The translations under genes and the position numbers were made by a program. This document shows, in pieces, positions 29,201 to 38,319 of a DNA stretch of 42,297 nucleotides (position 1 is the stretch's first letter; each line of letters begins with the position of its first letter). Source of the stretch: Saprospiraceae bacterium (lineage in GTDB: Bacteria > Bacteroidota > Bacteroidia > Chitinophagales > Saprospiraceae); contig JAHDCQ010000010.1 of assembly GCA_020629845.1 (NCBI GenBank), positions 1 to 42,297 of the forward strand, given 5' to 3'. The notes under the pieces were generated by a model, which did no database searches, was not told the DNA's origin, and worked only from the letters and a program-made list of their open reading frames with translations.

Positions 29201-29849
29201 TATAGGCATCAATGAAGATGGTTCAAGACTCTATCTAGTAGATCGAGCTAATGATAAGGTGATTGTTTTCAATACCCTGACCAATACGGAGCTCACCAGT
29301 ATTCCTGTAGAAGATGTATTCACCCTTCATGGAAACTTCTATCTAAAAACGACTATAGACATTACTGAGCCTACGAGCTATGAGCCGAGTGAAGGAGATG
29401 TGATAGAGGTGGCTTTTGATGGAGGTGCGGAATGTGCAAGTACGACGAGCATCACCTTTGATAATGCACAAAGCTGTGTGGAACTAGCCGTGAAAGTCCT
29501 CCTACAAGGCCCATACAATAGCGGCAGTAGCATGATGAAAGATGACCTCAATAGCAACAACCTGCTACCTACTAGTGTGGGGGGCTACACGATGCTCGCT
29601 AGTGCCACCTCCAACACAGGCACTGAAGCTATTGTGGATTGGGTGACCATAGAATTACGCGATGCTAGTGATAATACTTCTGTACTTGCCAGCCGCCCTG
29701 CCCTTATCCAAGCCGATGGCGATGTGGTGGATATGGATGGCACATCTGCCGTGCAGTTTACGGGCGTAGATGCGAGTTCGGCTTATGTGGTCGTCAAGCA
29801 TCGCAATCATCTTGGGGTGATGACCGCAGCACCAGTTACTTTTGATTGA
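26274..29849 (+). CDS. Secreted glycine-rich / beta-propeller protein (cassette copy 1)
   Basis: The product has 1191 residues with a signal peptide (FFYLISLLLFTNIRSYAQ). Residues ~70-305 are extremely glycine-rich (many GGGGG runs with scattered Cys and aromatic residues), reminiscent of the Gly-rich domain of ALK-type proteins. HYR-like and Ig-like modules follow at ~410-700, with repeats of the type NLDASGVGTLSFGDL. Residues ~708-1030 form a YVTN/YncE-type beta-propeller (SPDDSKIYVVNGSDNTLSVL; ISADGTKVYVSN). The last ~135 residues (VELAVKVLLQGPY ... RHRNHLGVM-like end) are a tail region common in Saprospiraceae secreted proteins. No T9SS type A or B domain follows, so the export and attachment route is open. 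The gene is divergent from the TPR/LuxR regulator and ends at a strong terminator. Function is unknown; a matrix or adhesion role is a guess. Confidence 0.85.
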   Translation: MKNTRFFPFFYLISLLLFTNIRSYAQPELNDDGNLNLIGIDNIVNDWEGEYQEYKIPADPEFDYIRFYLRGGDGGTATVNSNSAQGGDGATIEFSIKIGDGPNEIPPGKTLRFVVGKRGQDHTVSNPLGGTAISGGGGGTGIMLSGGGGNFSIPLAIAGGGGGAKRRLSGGANGQGGRAGEDGGDGEGANGSTGGIAGFASTGDGGAGGNGGAWFNGYGEGSKGGGEGIYGTDCLGGTADNTGSNGGWGCGGGGGAFVDPSNSIHGAGAGGGYSGGGGSGCQANTCGAGGGGSYLDDTYPYDTNITAGGASSISDYGYVQYQFFCSSRFANTHTITKDASCFNTESIQLAEEDPKFWCDEVTYKRVDNNETNDTGLFEGLLPGQSYDFELLYAGEVVDTYTHIVPSDVDTEDPFINCVSIERDLNDDPNPSVTVNDLISILGDNCGIASSTIVGHGNAVSFSCDDLGTNSFTIRAVDHAGNEKTCTATVEITGGYPNFITAEPLSVNLDANGEASLSPDAWEVFSLSTGLCFGTNDVPDILANYSIPTNWQNLDCGDVGVNSVLMDEVDSNFPDLILELTVIDPIPIMASVANVTVNLDASGVGTLSFGDLNFTVSDNCYSNAEIIAAYSLLSEFTSFDCMDIGTFPVTLDNSNPNFPSVILQVTVESSELSFAPVQTDFCSNTSFDLTSLEDQITTANGTFNYSKSIERLYLPKRFDNSVDVIDLKTNSVLTSIAVSEYPYGVGVHPDAKKVYITHNFSFKVSVIDVESNTVESVIDLAGIDPDDINAGYNPQDIAFNADGSRLYVTCASGDNVIEINTATNAVLNIIPTGNSPTAITLSPDDSKIYVVNGSDNTLSVLNANTGASINTINVQDDPIDVAISADGTKVYVSNRNELNNVLKGAISIIDISSNTLVQTVFTDINVAEEMAVHPSGNLYTQHNASDGNSLLSRMEPSNGNALTYYNIESGVVNNLSGIGINEDGSRLYLVDRANDKVIVFNTLTNTELTSIPVEDVFTLHGNFYLKTTIDITEPTSYEPSEGDVIEVAFDGGAECASTTSITFDNAQSCVELAVKVLLQGPYNSGSSMMKDDLNSNNLLPTSVGGYTMLASATSNTGTEAIVDWVTIELRDASDNTSVLASRPALIQADGDVVDMDGTSAVQFTGVDASSAYVVVKHRNHLGVMTAAPVTFD

Positions 29850-29875
29850 CACAAGAATTAATGCGTGTTTTTCAG

Positions 29876-29907
29876 CCTTGTCCTCCGTTTTGGAGGACGA
29901 GGTTTTT
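29876..29907 (+). terminator. Intrinsic terminator of the copy-1 secreted-protein gene
   Basis: CCTTGTCCTCC (29876-29886) pairs with GGAGGACGAGG (29892-29902), an 11-bp GC-rich stem with one G-U pair and a 5-base loop, followed directly by TTTTT. It lies 27 bases past the stop codon and abuts the stop of the convergent regulator pseudogene. A variant of the same hairpin closes copy 2. Confidence 0.85.
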
Positions 29908-29910
29908 CAT

Positions 29911-31586
29911 TTACAAAGCCTGCAAAAACACCTCCACATCCTGCTTAGAATCCAGATTCAGTTTTTTACGTAAGCGAAAACGTCCAGAGCGTACTCCTTC
30001 TGCGGTGAGGTTACGCAAAGCAGCAATTTCTTTATTAGAAAGTCCCAATCGAATATAACTGCACAGTTCTTTATCCGTTTGGCTGAGGTCTGGGTAGTTT
30101 TCACTCAGTTTCCCAAAAAAAGCATGGTTAATATCTTCAATATTTTGCTGCAAGAGCCGCTGTTCTTCACTGGACTGTAGGTAGTCTCTTACCTGATGCC
30201 CAAGCTTGCGTAGCCCTTTTTTGGACTCTGTGTTTGCACTGTTTTCTAAAGTATGGATTTGTTCTAGCAATTGCTCAGTCAAATCTTGTTTTTTATACGC
30301 CAGTTGTTGCTCTTTATAATCCAATTCTTGTTGGGTTTTAGCCAATTGAAGCTGTTGTACTAAAGCTTCTTGTTTACGGCGTTTATTGATGTTATAAAAA
30401 TTAAGTGCACCAATAGCTCCTAATAATAGAAACAATACCATTCCACTAGCATAAAGCAGTTTTTGCTGCCGCTCAATCTGATTTTGCTGCCCCAGACGAA
30501 CAATTTCTTGTTCTTTCAGTTCGGTTTCAAAGCCAATATGTACCTCATCTAGGTTTCGTTGAACCTCAACATTTTGCAAAGAATCTTTTAGCTGGTAATG
30601 TTGCTCCAAATAGCGAATGGCTTCAGGCATTCTGCCATCGGCACGATAAGTATCCGATAAATCTTTGTATGTGATGTATGTAACATCTGGATAATTATGT
30701 TTTTGAGACAGTTGAAGGCTCTTGTTATAATTTAAGTAGGCAGCATCAAAATTTTGCAGTAGATATTCACAATAAGCAAGATTGCCATAAGATCTTGCCA
30801 TGTTTTTGAAATCGTTTCCCTCAGCTACAGCATAATCAAGCGTTTCCTGCACATAGGGTTTAGCAGCTAATCCATCCCCCTTAAAAAGATAAGCTGAACC
30901 TAAGGAAAAAGCCAACAACTTTTCATTATACTCTTTAATTTTTTCATCTTCATCAGGATGCAGTTTTGCTATTTTCATGGCTTTTGAGATACTTGTAATG
31001 GCTTTGTCGTATTTACCCTGCTGCATGTAAATATTTCCGAGATTCTGAAAATTTCTTTGTTTTATCTGGATTAAAGCTTCTGAATTTGAAGTAGTACTAC
31101 TAAGGAGTTTTTCTATGTTTGCTAGTTGTTCAAGGAAAGAGTCTTCCGCCTTTTCCATTCGCCCTAAAGCATAGTAGCAATGCGCTGTTCTGTTTTAATT
31201 CGCAAAACGGTAAAACTATCTAAACCTTGTATACTTTTTAAAACTTGATGATAATGTGGAACAGCTTTTACAACTTGATCAATTAAGACGTAGTAATCCC
31301 CTATATATCTATGTGCCTGTGCAGATCCGTTCGTGTAAGCAGCCATATCGCACAAGCGAGCTACTTCTTTCAATTCGGTCGTGTCTGCATCTAATAAGTC
31401 TCCATCCAAATTAAGTTCTATTGCACTTTCTAGGCGTTCATACAATTGTTGTTCTAGGTGTTTTTTGTCGGATATTTGGGCATAAACACAGCATATATTA
31501 AGCAAAAAAACGACAGAAAAGATAGCTATTTTGTTGGCTGCTTTTGTTTTCGTTAAATTTCCAAAGTAAAAAAAAAACAAAGTCAC
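29911..31586 (-). pseudogene. Frameshifted TPR/LuxR regulator (cassette copy 2)
   Basis: This paralogue of the 23973-25712 regulator is split in two frames. The N-terminal part (31586 down to 31164) has the signal ending in ICCVYAQ and the first TPRs, and stops after QRIATML. The remaining 415 codons (TPRs, membrane helix, coiled coil, LuxR HTH ending DVEVFLQAL) continue in another frame. Relative to the intact copy, which reads QRIANCYYTLGRM, the break at about 31171-31185 lacks a net 7 bases (YYALGRM resumes in the other frame). An ATTGC-to-ATTGC slippage deletion would explain it exactly. The N-terminus is also altered: the first part opens on GTG in a T-rich run, a conserved upstream stretch (MALYQ...FFCDF) is in another frame, and the Met36 equivalent is Ile. 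Probably non-functional, unless the shift is a sequencing error. Confidence 0.85.
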
Positions 31587-31731
31587 AAAAAAACATATTA
31601 AACTCCTGTAAAACCTGATATAATGCCATGATATTCTTTTTTTTAGAGGATTTTAAATTCATTTTCATGTCACATAAATATTGATTCTTTATTTTTAACA
31701 GCCTAAAATCCCTTCGTTTTAACCGACGAAA

Positions 31732-31743
31732 CGTTTTAAAACG
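31732..31743. promoter_or_regulatory. Perfect operator-like palindrome (copy 2)
   Basis: CGTTTTAAAACG is a perfect 12-bp palindrome. It is followed by CTCAAAATTAGGCAT, the same block that follows the second CGTTTTGAAACG of copy 1. A degenerate partner (CGTTTTAACCGACG, starting at 31715) lies just upstream. Most of the 353-base gap (31587-31939) is otherwise AT-rich and gene-free. Confidence 0.6.
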
Positions 31744-31857
31744 CTCAAAATTAGGCATTCCATCCGAATCCCCCTCTACTTTGCAGCAAGTTTAGTACAT
31801 ATCACTATCTCTTTATCGAATTGATAGGAATTAACAATACGAGTATTTAGCATTTGA

Positions 31858-31903
31858 AATCGGGCATAGGTGGTACTAGTTTAGAATTATACTATGCCCG
31901 ATT
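31858..31903 (+). promoter_or_regulatory. Conserved leader hairpin upstream of the secreted-protein gene (copy 2)
   Basis: AATCGGGCATAG (31858-31869) pairs perfectly with CTATGCCCGATT (31892-31903), a 12-bp stem around a 22-base loop, ending 36 bases before the ATG at 31940. The stem is kept between copies while the loop sequence has diverged, the pattern expected for a selected RNA or DNA structure. The TTTAGCATTTG block just before it is identical in copy 1. Confidence 0.62.
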
Positions 31904-31939
31904 ATTTCGCATTTCTTCTTTCACTAAAAAAAACGCATT

Positions 31940-34900
31940 ATGAAAAACACACGTTTCTTTCAATTGCTCTACCTCATTAGCCTATTTCTATTTTCTAGTA
32001 TAACTAGTAACTATGCCCAAGCAGAACTCAATGACAATGGCGCTCTTAATGATGTGGGTCTTGATGGTTTCTTAAATGTATGGGAAGGCGCATATCAAGA
32101 ATATAAAATACCGACCAATCCAGAATTTGATTACGTCCGCTTCTATCTGAAAGGCGGAGATGGCGGAACGGCTACTGTGGGATGTAACGCCGCCCAAGGT
32201 GGAGATGGAGCAACTGTTGAACTTAGTATCAAAATTGGTAATGCCCCAGATGAAATTCCTGCTGGAACAATACTCCGCTTTGTAGTTGGAAAAAGAGGAC
32301 AAGATCATACTTCAAGTGTTGAAGCTTATTCAGGTGGTGGCGGTGGTACAGGAATCATATGGATGAGTTCACCCATTGGTAACATTCCTTTAGCGGTGGC
32401 CGGTGGTGGTGGCGGTGCAAAGCGACGAGAACTTGATGGTAAAAATGGACAAGGTGGTTGAGCAGGTACTAGTGGAGGAGCTGGAGAAGGCGGAAGCAGT
32501 GGAAGTGGTGGTGTGGACGGCGGACATGGCGGAAATGGTACTGCTGGAGGATCTGGAGGTGGATATTATGACGGATTTATAGAAGGGGGTAATGCTGGTG
32601 GCGAAGGACAAGATGGCGTTAGTTGCTGGGGTGGTTTTAAAGATTCGAGTGGTGGAAATGGCGGATATGGTTGTGGTGGTGGTGGTGCAGGCTGGAACGG
32701 GGGCGGTGGTACATCGGATAGTGGTGGCGGTGGTGGTGGTGGCTATTCAGGTGGTGGTGGTGCAGGTTGTTGGCTCAGTAGTTGTAGTGCTGGCGGCGGC
32801 GGCAGTTATGTAGATGATACCTACCCCTATGATGAAGTCATCACTGCAGGTGGAGCAACAGCTCCTTCATCCTATGGATATGTACGTTATCAATTTTTCT
32901 GTTCTGCTCGTTTTGCTGCTACACCGAGTATTATACAAAGTGCTTTTTGTTATGGTACAGAAAGTATCCAGTTTGCTGTAGAAAACCCTAAATGGTGGTG
33001 CGATGACATAAGTTATAAAAGAGTAGATAATAATGAAGAGAATACGACAGGTATTTTTGAGAATTTACAACTAGGTCAAAGCTACGGTTTTGAACTCTTT
33101 TATGCGGGTGAAGTGGTAGATACTTATACTCACAATGTGACTAGTGATGTTGATACAGAAGATCCGTCTGTACTCTGCCTCAACAACCATTTTGTTTTTG
33201 ATTTAAATGATAATCTTAATCCTACCATAACACTTGGTGACATTGGCGTAAGTGCTTCTGATGCTTGTGGTATTGCTGCAACTACAATAATAGGCTATGG
33301 CAATTCTCGTACTTTTAGCTGCGATGATTTGGGAAGTAACACACTTAGCGTTCGAGCAACAGACCATAGAGGGAACTCAGCAACTTGTTCGGTCAATGTA
33401 GAAATCACAGGCGGCTATCCCGACGACCCTCCACCTATCGTGCTGGACTTGGACATTTTCTTGGATGCCAATGGCGAAGCCACTTTGAGTGAAAGTGATT
33501 TGCTTTTCTCTGCCAATCTTGAGACGATTTGCTATACCCGCGCGGAGGCAGAAGCAAATTATAGCATCTCTGCTGCCTATCAAAACCTCGATTGCAGTGA
33601 TGTCGGAACATTTAGCTTTTTCTTAGATGAAGCAGACACTAACTTTCCTGATGCAGAACAGACTATTACCGTTATAGACCCTATTCCAATCATTGCCTCG
33701 GTAGCAAATGTAAGCATCAGTTTGGATGCAAGCGGCGTAGGTACTTTAAGCATGGGCGACTTGACATTCACCGTCAGCGACAACTGCTACACCGATGCCG
33801 AAATTATCGCCATATATAGTTTGCCTGCCGAATTTAGTATGTTCGATTGTATGGACATTGGTACATTTCCTGTCACTCTGGATAGAAGCGATACCAATTT
33901 TCCGAGCGTCACCTTCCAAGTGACGGTGGAGTCCTCCGCGCTAAGTTTCCCTGCCGTCAATACCGATTTTTGCAGTAATAGCAGCTTCGATTTGACCAGC
34001 TTGGAAGATGATATTACTACTGCAAGTGGTACATTTACCTACACCCAAGCCATCGAACGGCTTTATATTCCAAACTATAGGGATAACAATGTGAGCGTTG
34101 TAGATTTAAACACCAATAGCATTATTCAAACCATAGCTGTGGGCAGTGGTCCCTGGGGCGTGGCAGTTCGTCCTGATGGAAAGAAAGTCTATATTATCAA
34201 TCGTGATAGTCATGATGTCAATGTCATAGATGTAGCAAGCAATACCGTAGAAGCAACGATTACCGTAGATCAATTTCCGCTTGGAGCTGCCTTCAATTCG
34301 GATGGCAGTCTACTTTATGTCACCAATATAGTAGGGAATAATATAAGTGTGATTAATACCACTACCAATACAGTAGTCAATACTATAAATCTGGGAAGTG
34401 CCCCTTGGGGTATTGCGCTAAGTCCTGATGATTCCAAAATCTATGTCGCTAGCGGTGCTGGACTCCTAGTCGTCAATGCTTCTACAGGAGTCGTTATGAC
34501 TACCATTCCTTTAGAAGTCAATCCTAAAGATGTTGCCATTAGTGCAGATGGCACAAAAGTCTATGTCAGTTGTGAAAGAGGAATTAATCCCAATCACTTG
34601 AAAGGAGTACTACACATCATTGACATCAGTACCGATGTAATGCTACAAACCCTCTATCTGGATCACAGAAGCCCTTATACACTTGCCGTGCATCCTACAG
34701 GAGATGTCTATGCGGGACATGAGAGTTTTGGTGGTGGCATCATCAGTAGCACCAGCCCTAGCAATGTCATCACCTACTATCCCATAGAAGCGGGTGTTTC
34801 AAATAATTTCAGAGGCATTGATTTAAATGAGGATGCTTCTAGGCTCTATCTTTCTGATTCTGCCGAGGACAAAGTCTTTATTTATAACACCCTCACCAAT

Positions 34901-35464
34901 ACTGTAGTCACAAGTATAGCCGTGGGAGATGCGCCCATTAGTACAGGGAAGTTCTATGTCAAAACTACGCTGGACATTACTTCACCCAGTAATTATACGC
35001 CCAGCCTAGGGGCTATCGTCAATGTTGCTTTTGATGGGGGCGGAGAATGTGCTGCTACTACTAGCATTACTTTCGATAATGAAATCAGTTGCGTCGAACT
35101 AGCCGTGAAAGTTTTCTTACAAGGCCCTTATGATGGAGGCAGCAGCATGATGGCAGATGACCTCAATAACAATAACTTATTACCAAGCTCTGTGGGGGGC
35201 TATAGCATGTTGGCAAGTGCCACTGCCAACACTGGCACGGAAGCCATTGTAGATTGGGTAACACTAGAACTGCGCGATGCGAGTGACAACACGGTGGTCC
35301 TCGCCAGCCGCCCTGCACTCCTCCAAGCCGATGGTGATGTGGTGGATATGGATGGAACTTCGCCTGTAACTTTTACGGATTTGAATGTGAGTTCGGCTTA
35401 TGTTGTCGTGCGGCATCGCAATCATCTTGGAGTAATGACCGCGACACCTATTTCTTTTGATTGA
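31940..35464 (+). pseudogene. Secreted glycine-rich / beta-propeller protein with in-frame stop (cassette copy 2)
   Basis: This paralogue of the 1191-residue protein has the same plan over 1174 codons: signal peptide (LISLFLFSSITSNYAQ), glycine-rich region, HYR/Ig-like modules, YVTN-type beta-propeller, and the LQGPY ... RHRNHLGVM tail. A single TGA at 32459-32461 interrupts the glycine-rich region within NGQGG-stop-AGTSGG. Copy 1 has CGA (Arg) at this point, so one C-to-T change explains it. The rest of the frame is open for another 1000 codons and well conserved, so the mutation is recent, or a sequencing error, or the downstream part is re-initiated. TGA ends copy 1 and other genes here, so stop reassignment is unlikely. 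Confidence 0.85.
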
Positions 35465-35497
35465 TACTAGAAGATTTTTTTAATGCGTGTTTTTCAG

Positions 35498-35530
35498 CCT
35501 TGTCCTCCGTTTTGTGGAGGGCGAGGGTTT
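35498..35530 (+). terminator. Intrinsic terminator of the copy-2 secreted-protein gene
   Basis: CCTTGTCCTCC (35498-35508) pairs with GGAGGGCGAGG (35516-35526), 11 pairs including two G-U, followed by GTTTT. The region ATGCGTGTTTTTCAG just before it is identical to the one before the copy-1 terminator. Confidence 0.8.
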
Positions 35531-35592
35531 TCATTTATTTAATACGCCTTTATAGCTTTTAATGATTTTGTTATACTACAGATGAATGGCAT

Positions 35593-38319
35593 TTATTCGA
35601 TGAGTATAAAGCCCGCCCAATTAAGATTGTCGGTACTTTGGCGCATTTGAGCTTTTGCCTTGCGGAAGGCGGTTGGTGCATCTTGTTTTTCGATGAGTAG
35701 ATTTTCATAAAATGCTATCATCAATTCTTTAGTTGCTTCATCATTTACCTTCCACAAACTGACAACGACATGCTCTACACCGGCGAGTTTGAAGGCACTT
35801 TGTAAACCGAGTACGCCTTCGGTGTCGTGTATATCGCCAAGCCCTGTTTCGCAGGCAGATAAAACGACTAATTTGATGTCACTTAAATCTAAATGACTGA
35901 CCTCGTAGGCGGTTAGGATGCCGTCATTATCAGAACGGGAGATGTACTCTTTTGATGTCCATGTCTCATTAGCACCCGAAAGGGCGATTATGGAGCGTTG
36001 AAGGGGGTTGCCTGTTGTGTATAAGCGGTGTTCTATATTGGTTGCTGTGGTATCTAAATGAGCGAGGTATATTCCGTGAGTGGCAAAATGTATAATATCA
36101 GGTGAGGATTTTTCTGCGTGATATTTGAGTGTATCTTCTGTGGCATTACTTCCGGTCATTTTAATGGATGTTCCTCCTTCCTCTTTATTGATTTGATATA
36201 TTTCATCAATTTCATCTCTGGTTTTTGATAAAGGGTCAAGTCCCGCACGTAATTGTGCAATAGCAGTTGTATGTGTCGGTGGATTATAAGCAATATCTCC
36301 AAAAAGAAGCAGGTCTTTGTATTTTTTGCTGTCAAATATTTCACTCAACCAACTCAATATTTCACTTAACCAGTTGGTTTGCTTTCGTTGTGCAAAATCA
36401 CGCATGGTCGTATAGTAATGAAACTCAAATTGGCTGGCAAGATAGCTTCCGTTTTCATTTTGTAAGGCTTCAAAGTCTATTTGGTGCAATAAACCCGAAG
36501 GCGAAAGATGTATCGCTTCTACATTTTCCAAATGAGATTCAAGAGGTTGCCATACTTTTTGATAAAGTGCTTGTAAGTTTTCATCGTTTCCGATATAATT
36601 GGGTCTTCCGGTTATTTTGTTGGTTTGCAAAAGCGATTCTATGGATTCTTGGTCGGTAATACGGATAAACTGCGGCGCAGGCATTCCCTCGTGTGTCAGC
36701 ATGGCATAATAGAGCCACGTACTATCGCTTTCTTCATAAAAGTGTATAAAGTCAAGCATGACTTCGTTGGATTTGAGTTGGCTTTGAACATCTTTCCATT
36801 TTACAGATGTTTTGTATAGTTTTTCTCTTAGTGTTTTATTTGCTAAGAGTTGTTGTGTTAGACCTTCCTGTTGGTTACGTAAATCTGCTAGATTCCAGTT
36901 CTTTTCATTGAGTTCTTCCGCTGTCATCAATTCTGCTTGTGAGATATTTCCGTTGAGGGTATTTAATTCATTGTATAGATTATTTAATTGTTCATCATTT
37001 ATATCATTGATTAACTTACGGACAGATATGGAATAGTCCAATGCAAGTGATTTGGTATTGAGCAAGAGATGTGCGGCTAATTTTTTGGTGTTGTCATCAC
37101 CATATTTTGCAGCAAATGAATAGAAATTATTATGAACATCTTTAAAGGTTTTTGTGTATTCCAGACGCTGGTTGTCAGGTAGGAAAAGGTAGGTATCGTT
37201 TAAGCGTTTTAAGTTCGATTTGATAACGGTATCCCAGATATAAAGTGCTGAATCGCGCTTGTTTTGGGCTTGATATATAATGGCTAGATTGATGTAAGAT
37301 TTTATTGCATCAGGATGGTTTTCTCCCAACTTATCTATTCTAATTTTTAAGGATTTTTTATTTAGTTTTATGGCTTTGTCATATTTTTTTAATTTATACA
37401 TAATCGAAGCCATATTATAATATGCTTCTGCAATATAGAAGTGATATTCTCCAAATTGATCAGCCCAAACTCTTTTAGCTTCTTTATTCATTTCTAATGC
37501 TTTATCATATTCTCCTTCAGCTTCATAGGCTAAAGCCATGTTAATATAAGTAATTGGTACTTCAAAATACTTTTCCCCTGATTCATCTATAAAAATTTTG
37601 AGTGCTTTTTTATAAAGATTTAAGGCTTTGTTATATTCTCCTAAATCATGGTAAGATTCCCCCATGTTGTTATAACAAGTTGCTATATTAGGGTGATTTC
37701 CCCCAAATTTACTACTCCAAACTTTAATGGCTTTTCTGTATAATTCCAACGATTTTTTAATACTACCTAGTCTTGAATGGATGATAGCTATATTATTATG
37801 TGAATAATACAGGTAATGATGATTTTCTCCAAGTTGAATCCTCCAAATTTTAAATGCTTTCTCGTATAGTTTCAATGCTTTTTCGTAATTACCCATTAAA
37901 TCATGGATAATGCCCATATTGTTATATGAATTACCTACTTGATAATGGTCTTTGCCTAATTTATCTATCCTGATTCTTAATGACTTTTTGTGTAATTTCA
38001 ACGCCTCTTCAAAGTTGCCTAATATTCCATATATATAAGCTAAGTCATGATAAATAGCAGCTACTTCAGGGTGATTTTCGTTTAACTTATAAATCTTGAT
38101 TTCTATTGCTTCCCAATGGAGTTTCAGTGATTTGTCATAATTACCTAACTTTTCATGCTGCTGCCCCATTTTACAAAGTGTCTCTGCAATATCTAAACTA
38201 TCCACCTGCATCCGCAAAGTATCCTCCAAAGCCAAAAGAATAGAATCGCTTGGTGTTGATGCAGGCAGTATTCCGATATAGTAAAATGAAAGAAAAAAAC
38301 AGGCGATAAAATTTTTCAT
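35593..38319 (-). CDS. TPR-CHAT domain protein (caspase-like peptidase fold)
   Basis: The product has 908 residues. The N-terminus is hydrophobic (FIACFFLSFYYIGIL), probably a signal peptide, so the protein may act in the periplasm. About eight TPRs of the 42-residue kinesin-light-chain type follow (~55-370; e.g. YNNMGIIHDLMGNYEKALKL). A linker (~370-640) leads to a C-terminal CHAT domain with the expected catalytic pair: His748 in HFATHGIY and Cys823 in LSACETGLG, then the closing GVLGLQSAFKLAGVEHVVVS and SLWKVND blocks. CHAT proteins are caspase-like; characterised members are proteases such as separase and Craspase TPR-CHAT. Both catalytic residues are present, so activity is plausible. 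It is divergent from a sigma/anti-sigma pair, a context that suggests a signalling role. Substrate unknown. Confidence 0.88.
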   Translation of the reverse strand: MKNFIACFFLSFYYIGILPASTPSDSILLALEDTLRMQVDSLDIAETLCKMGQQHEKLGNYDKSLKLHWEAIEIKIYKLNENHPEVAAIYHDLAYIYGILGNFEEALKLHKKSLRIRIDKLGKDHYQVGNSYNNMGIIHDLMGNYEKALKLYEKAFKIWRIQLGENHHYLYYSHNNIAIIHSRLGSIKKSLELYRKAIKVWSSKFGGNHPNIATCYNNMGESYHDLGEYNKALNLYKKALKIFIDESGEKYFEVPITYINMALAYEAEGEYDKALEMNKEAKRVWADQFGEYHFYIAEAYYNMASIMYKLKKYDKAIKLNKKSLKIRIDKLGENHPDAIKSYINLAIIYQAQNKRDSALYIWDTVIKSNLKRLNDTYLFLPDNQRLEYTKTFKDVHNNFYSFAAKYGDDNTKKLAAHLLLNTKSLALDYSISVRKLINDINDEQLNNLYNELNTLNGNISQAELMTAEELNEKNWNLADLRNQQEGLTQQLLANKTLREKLYKTSVKWKDVQSQLKSNEVMLDFIHFYEESDSTWLYYAMLTHEGMPAPQFIRITDQESIESLLQTNKITGRPNYIGNDENLQALYQKVWQPLESHLENVEAIHLSPSGLLHQIDFEALQNENGSYLASQFEFHYYTTMRDFAQRKQTNWLSEILSWLSEIFDSKKYKDLLLFGDIAYNPPTHTTAIAQLRAGLDPLSKTRDEIDEIYQINKEEGGTSIKMTGSNATEDTLKYHAEKSSPDIIHFATHGIYLAHLDTTATNIEHRLYTTGNPLQRSIIALSGANETWTSKEYISRSDNDGILTAYEVSHLDLSDIKLVVLSACETGLGDIHDTEGVLGLQSAFKLAGVEHVVVSLWKVNDEATKELMIAFYENLLIEKQDAPTAFRKAKAQMRQSTDNLNWAGFILIE

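Larger units (their letters stand above)
23973..35530. repeat. Tandem duplication of a regulator/secreted-protein cassette (two copies)
   Basis: Copy 1 spans about 23973-29907 and copy 2 about 29911-35530. Each has, in order, a minus-strand TPR/LuxR regulator, an intergenic control region, a plus-strand glycine-rich/propeller gene, and a CCTTGTCCTCC-type terminator. Similarity extends into non-coding parts: the block CGCTCAAAATTAGGCAT, the block GAGTATTTAGCATTTG, the leader hairpin and the terminator. Both regulators end in the same C-terminal sequence apart from a few residues (LNLDSKQDVEVFLQxL). Copy 2 carries disabling lesions in both genes. Confidence 0.85.

Noticed and set aside
31164-31190. 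Programmed frameshifting in the copy-2 regulator
   Set aside because: The intact paralogue needs no shift, a net 7-base deletion is apparent, and no slippery heptamer with a downstream structure is evident.
32459-32461. TGA in copy 2 as a recoded amino acid
   Set aside because: TGA is used as the normal stop in copy 1 of the same gene, in the gene ending at 137 and in the sigma factor gene, and copy 1 has an Arg codon here. No selenocysteine-type context was seen.
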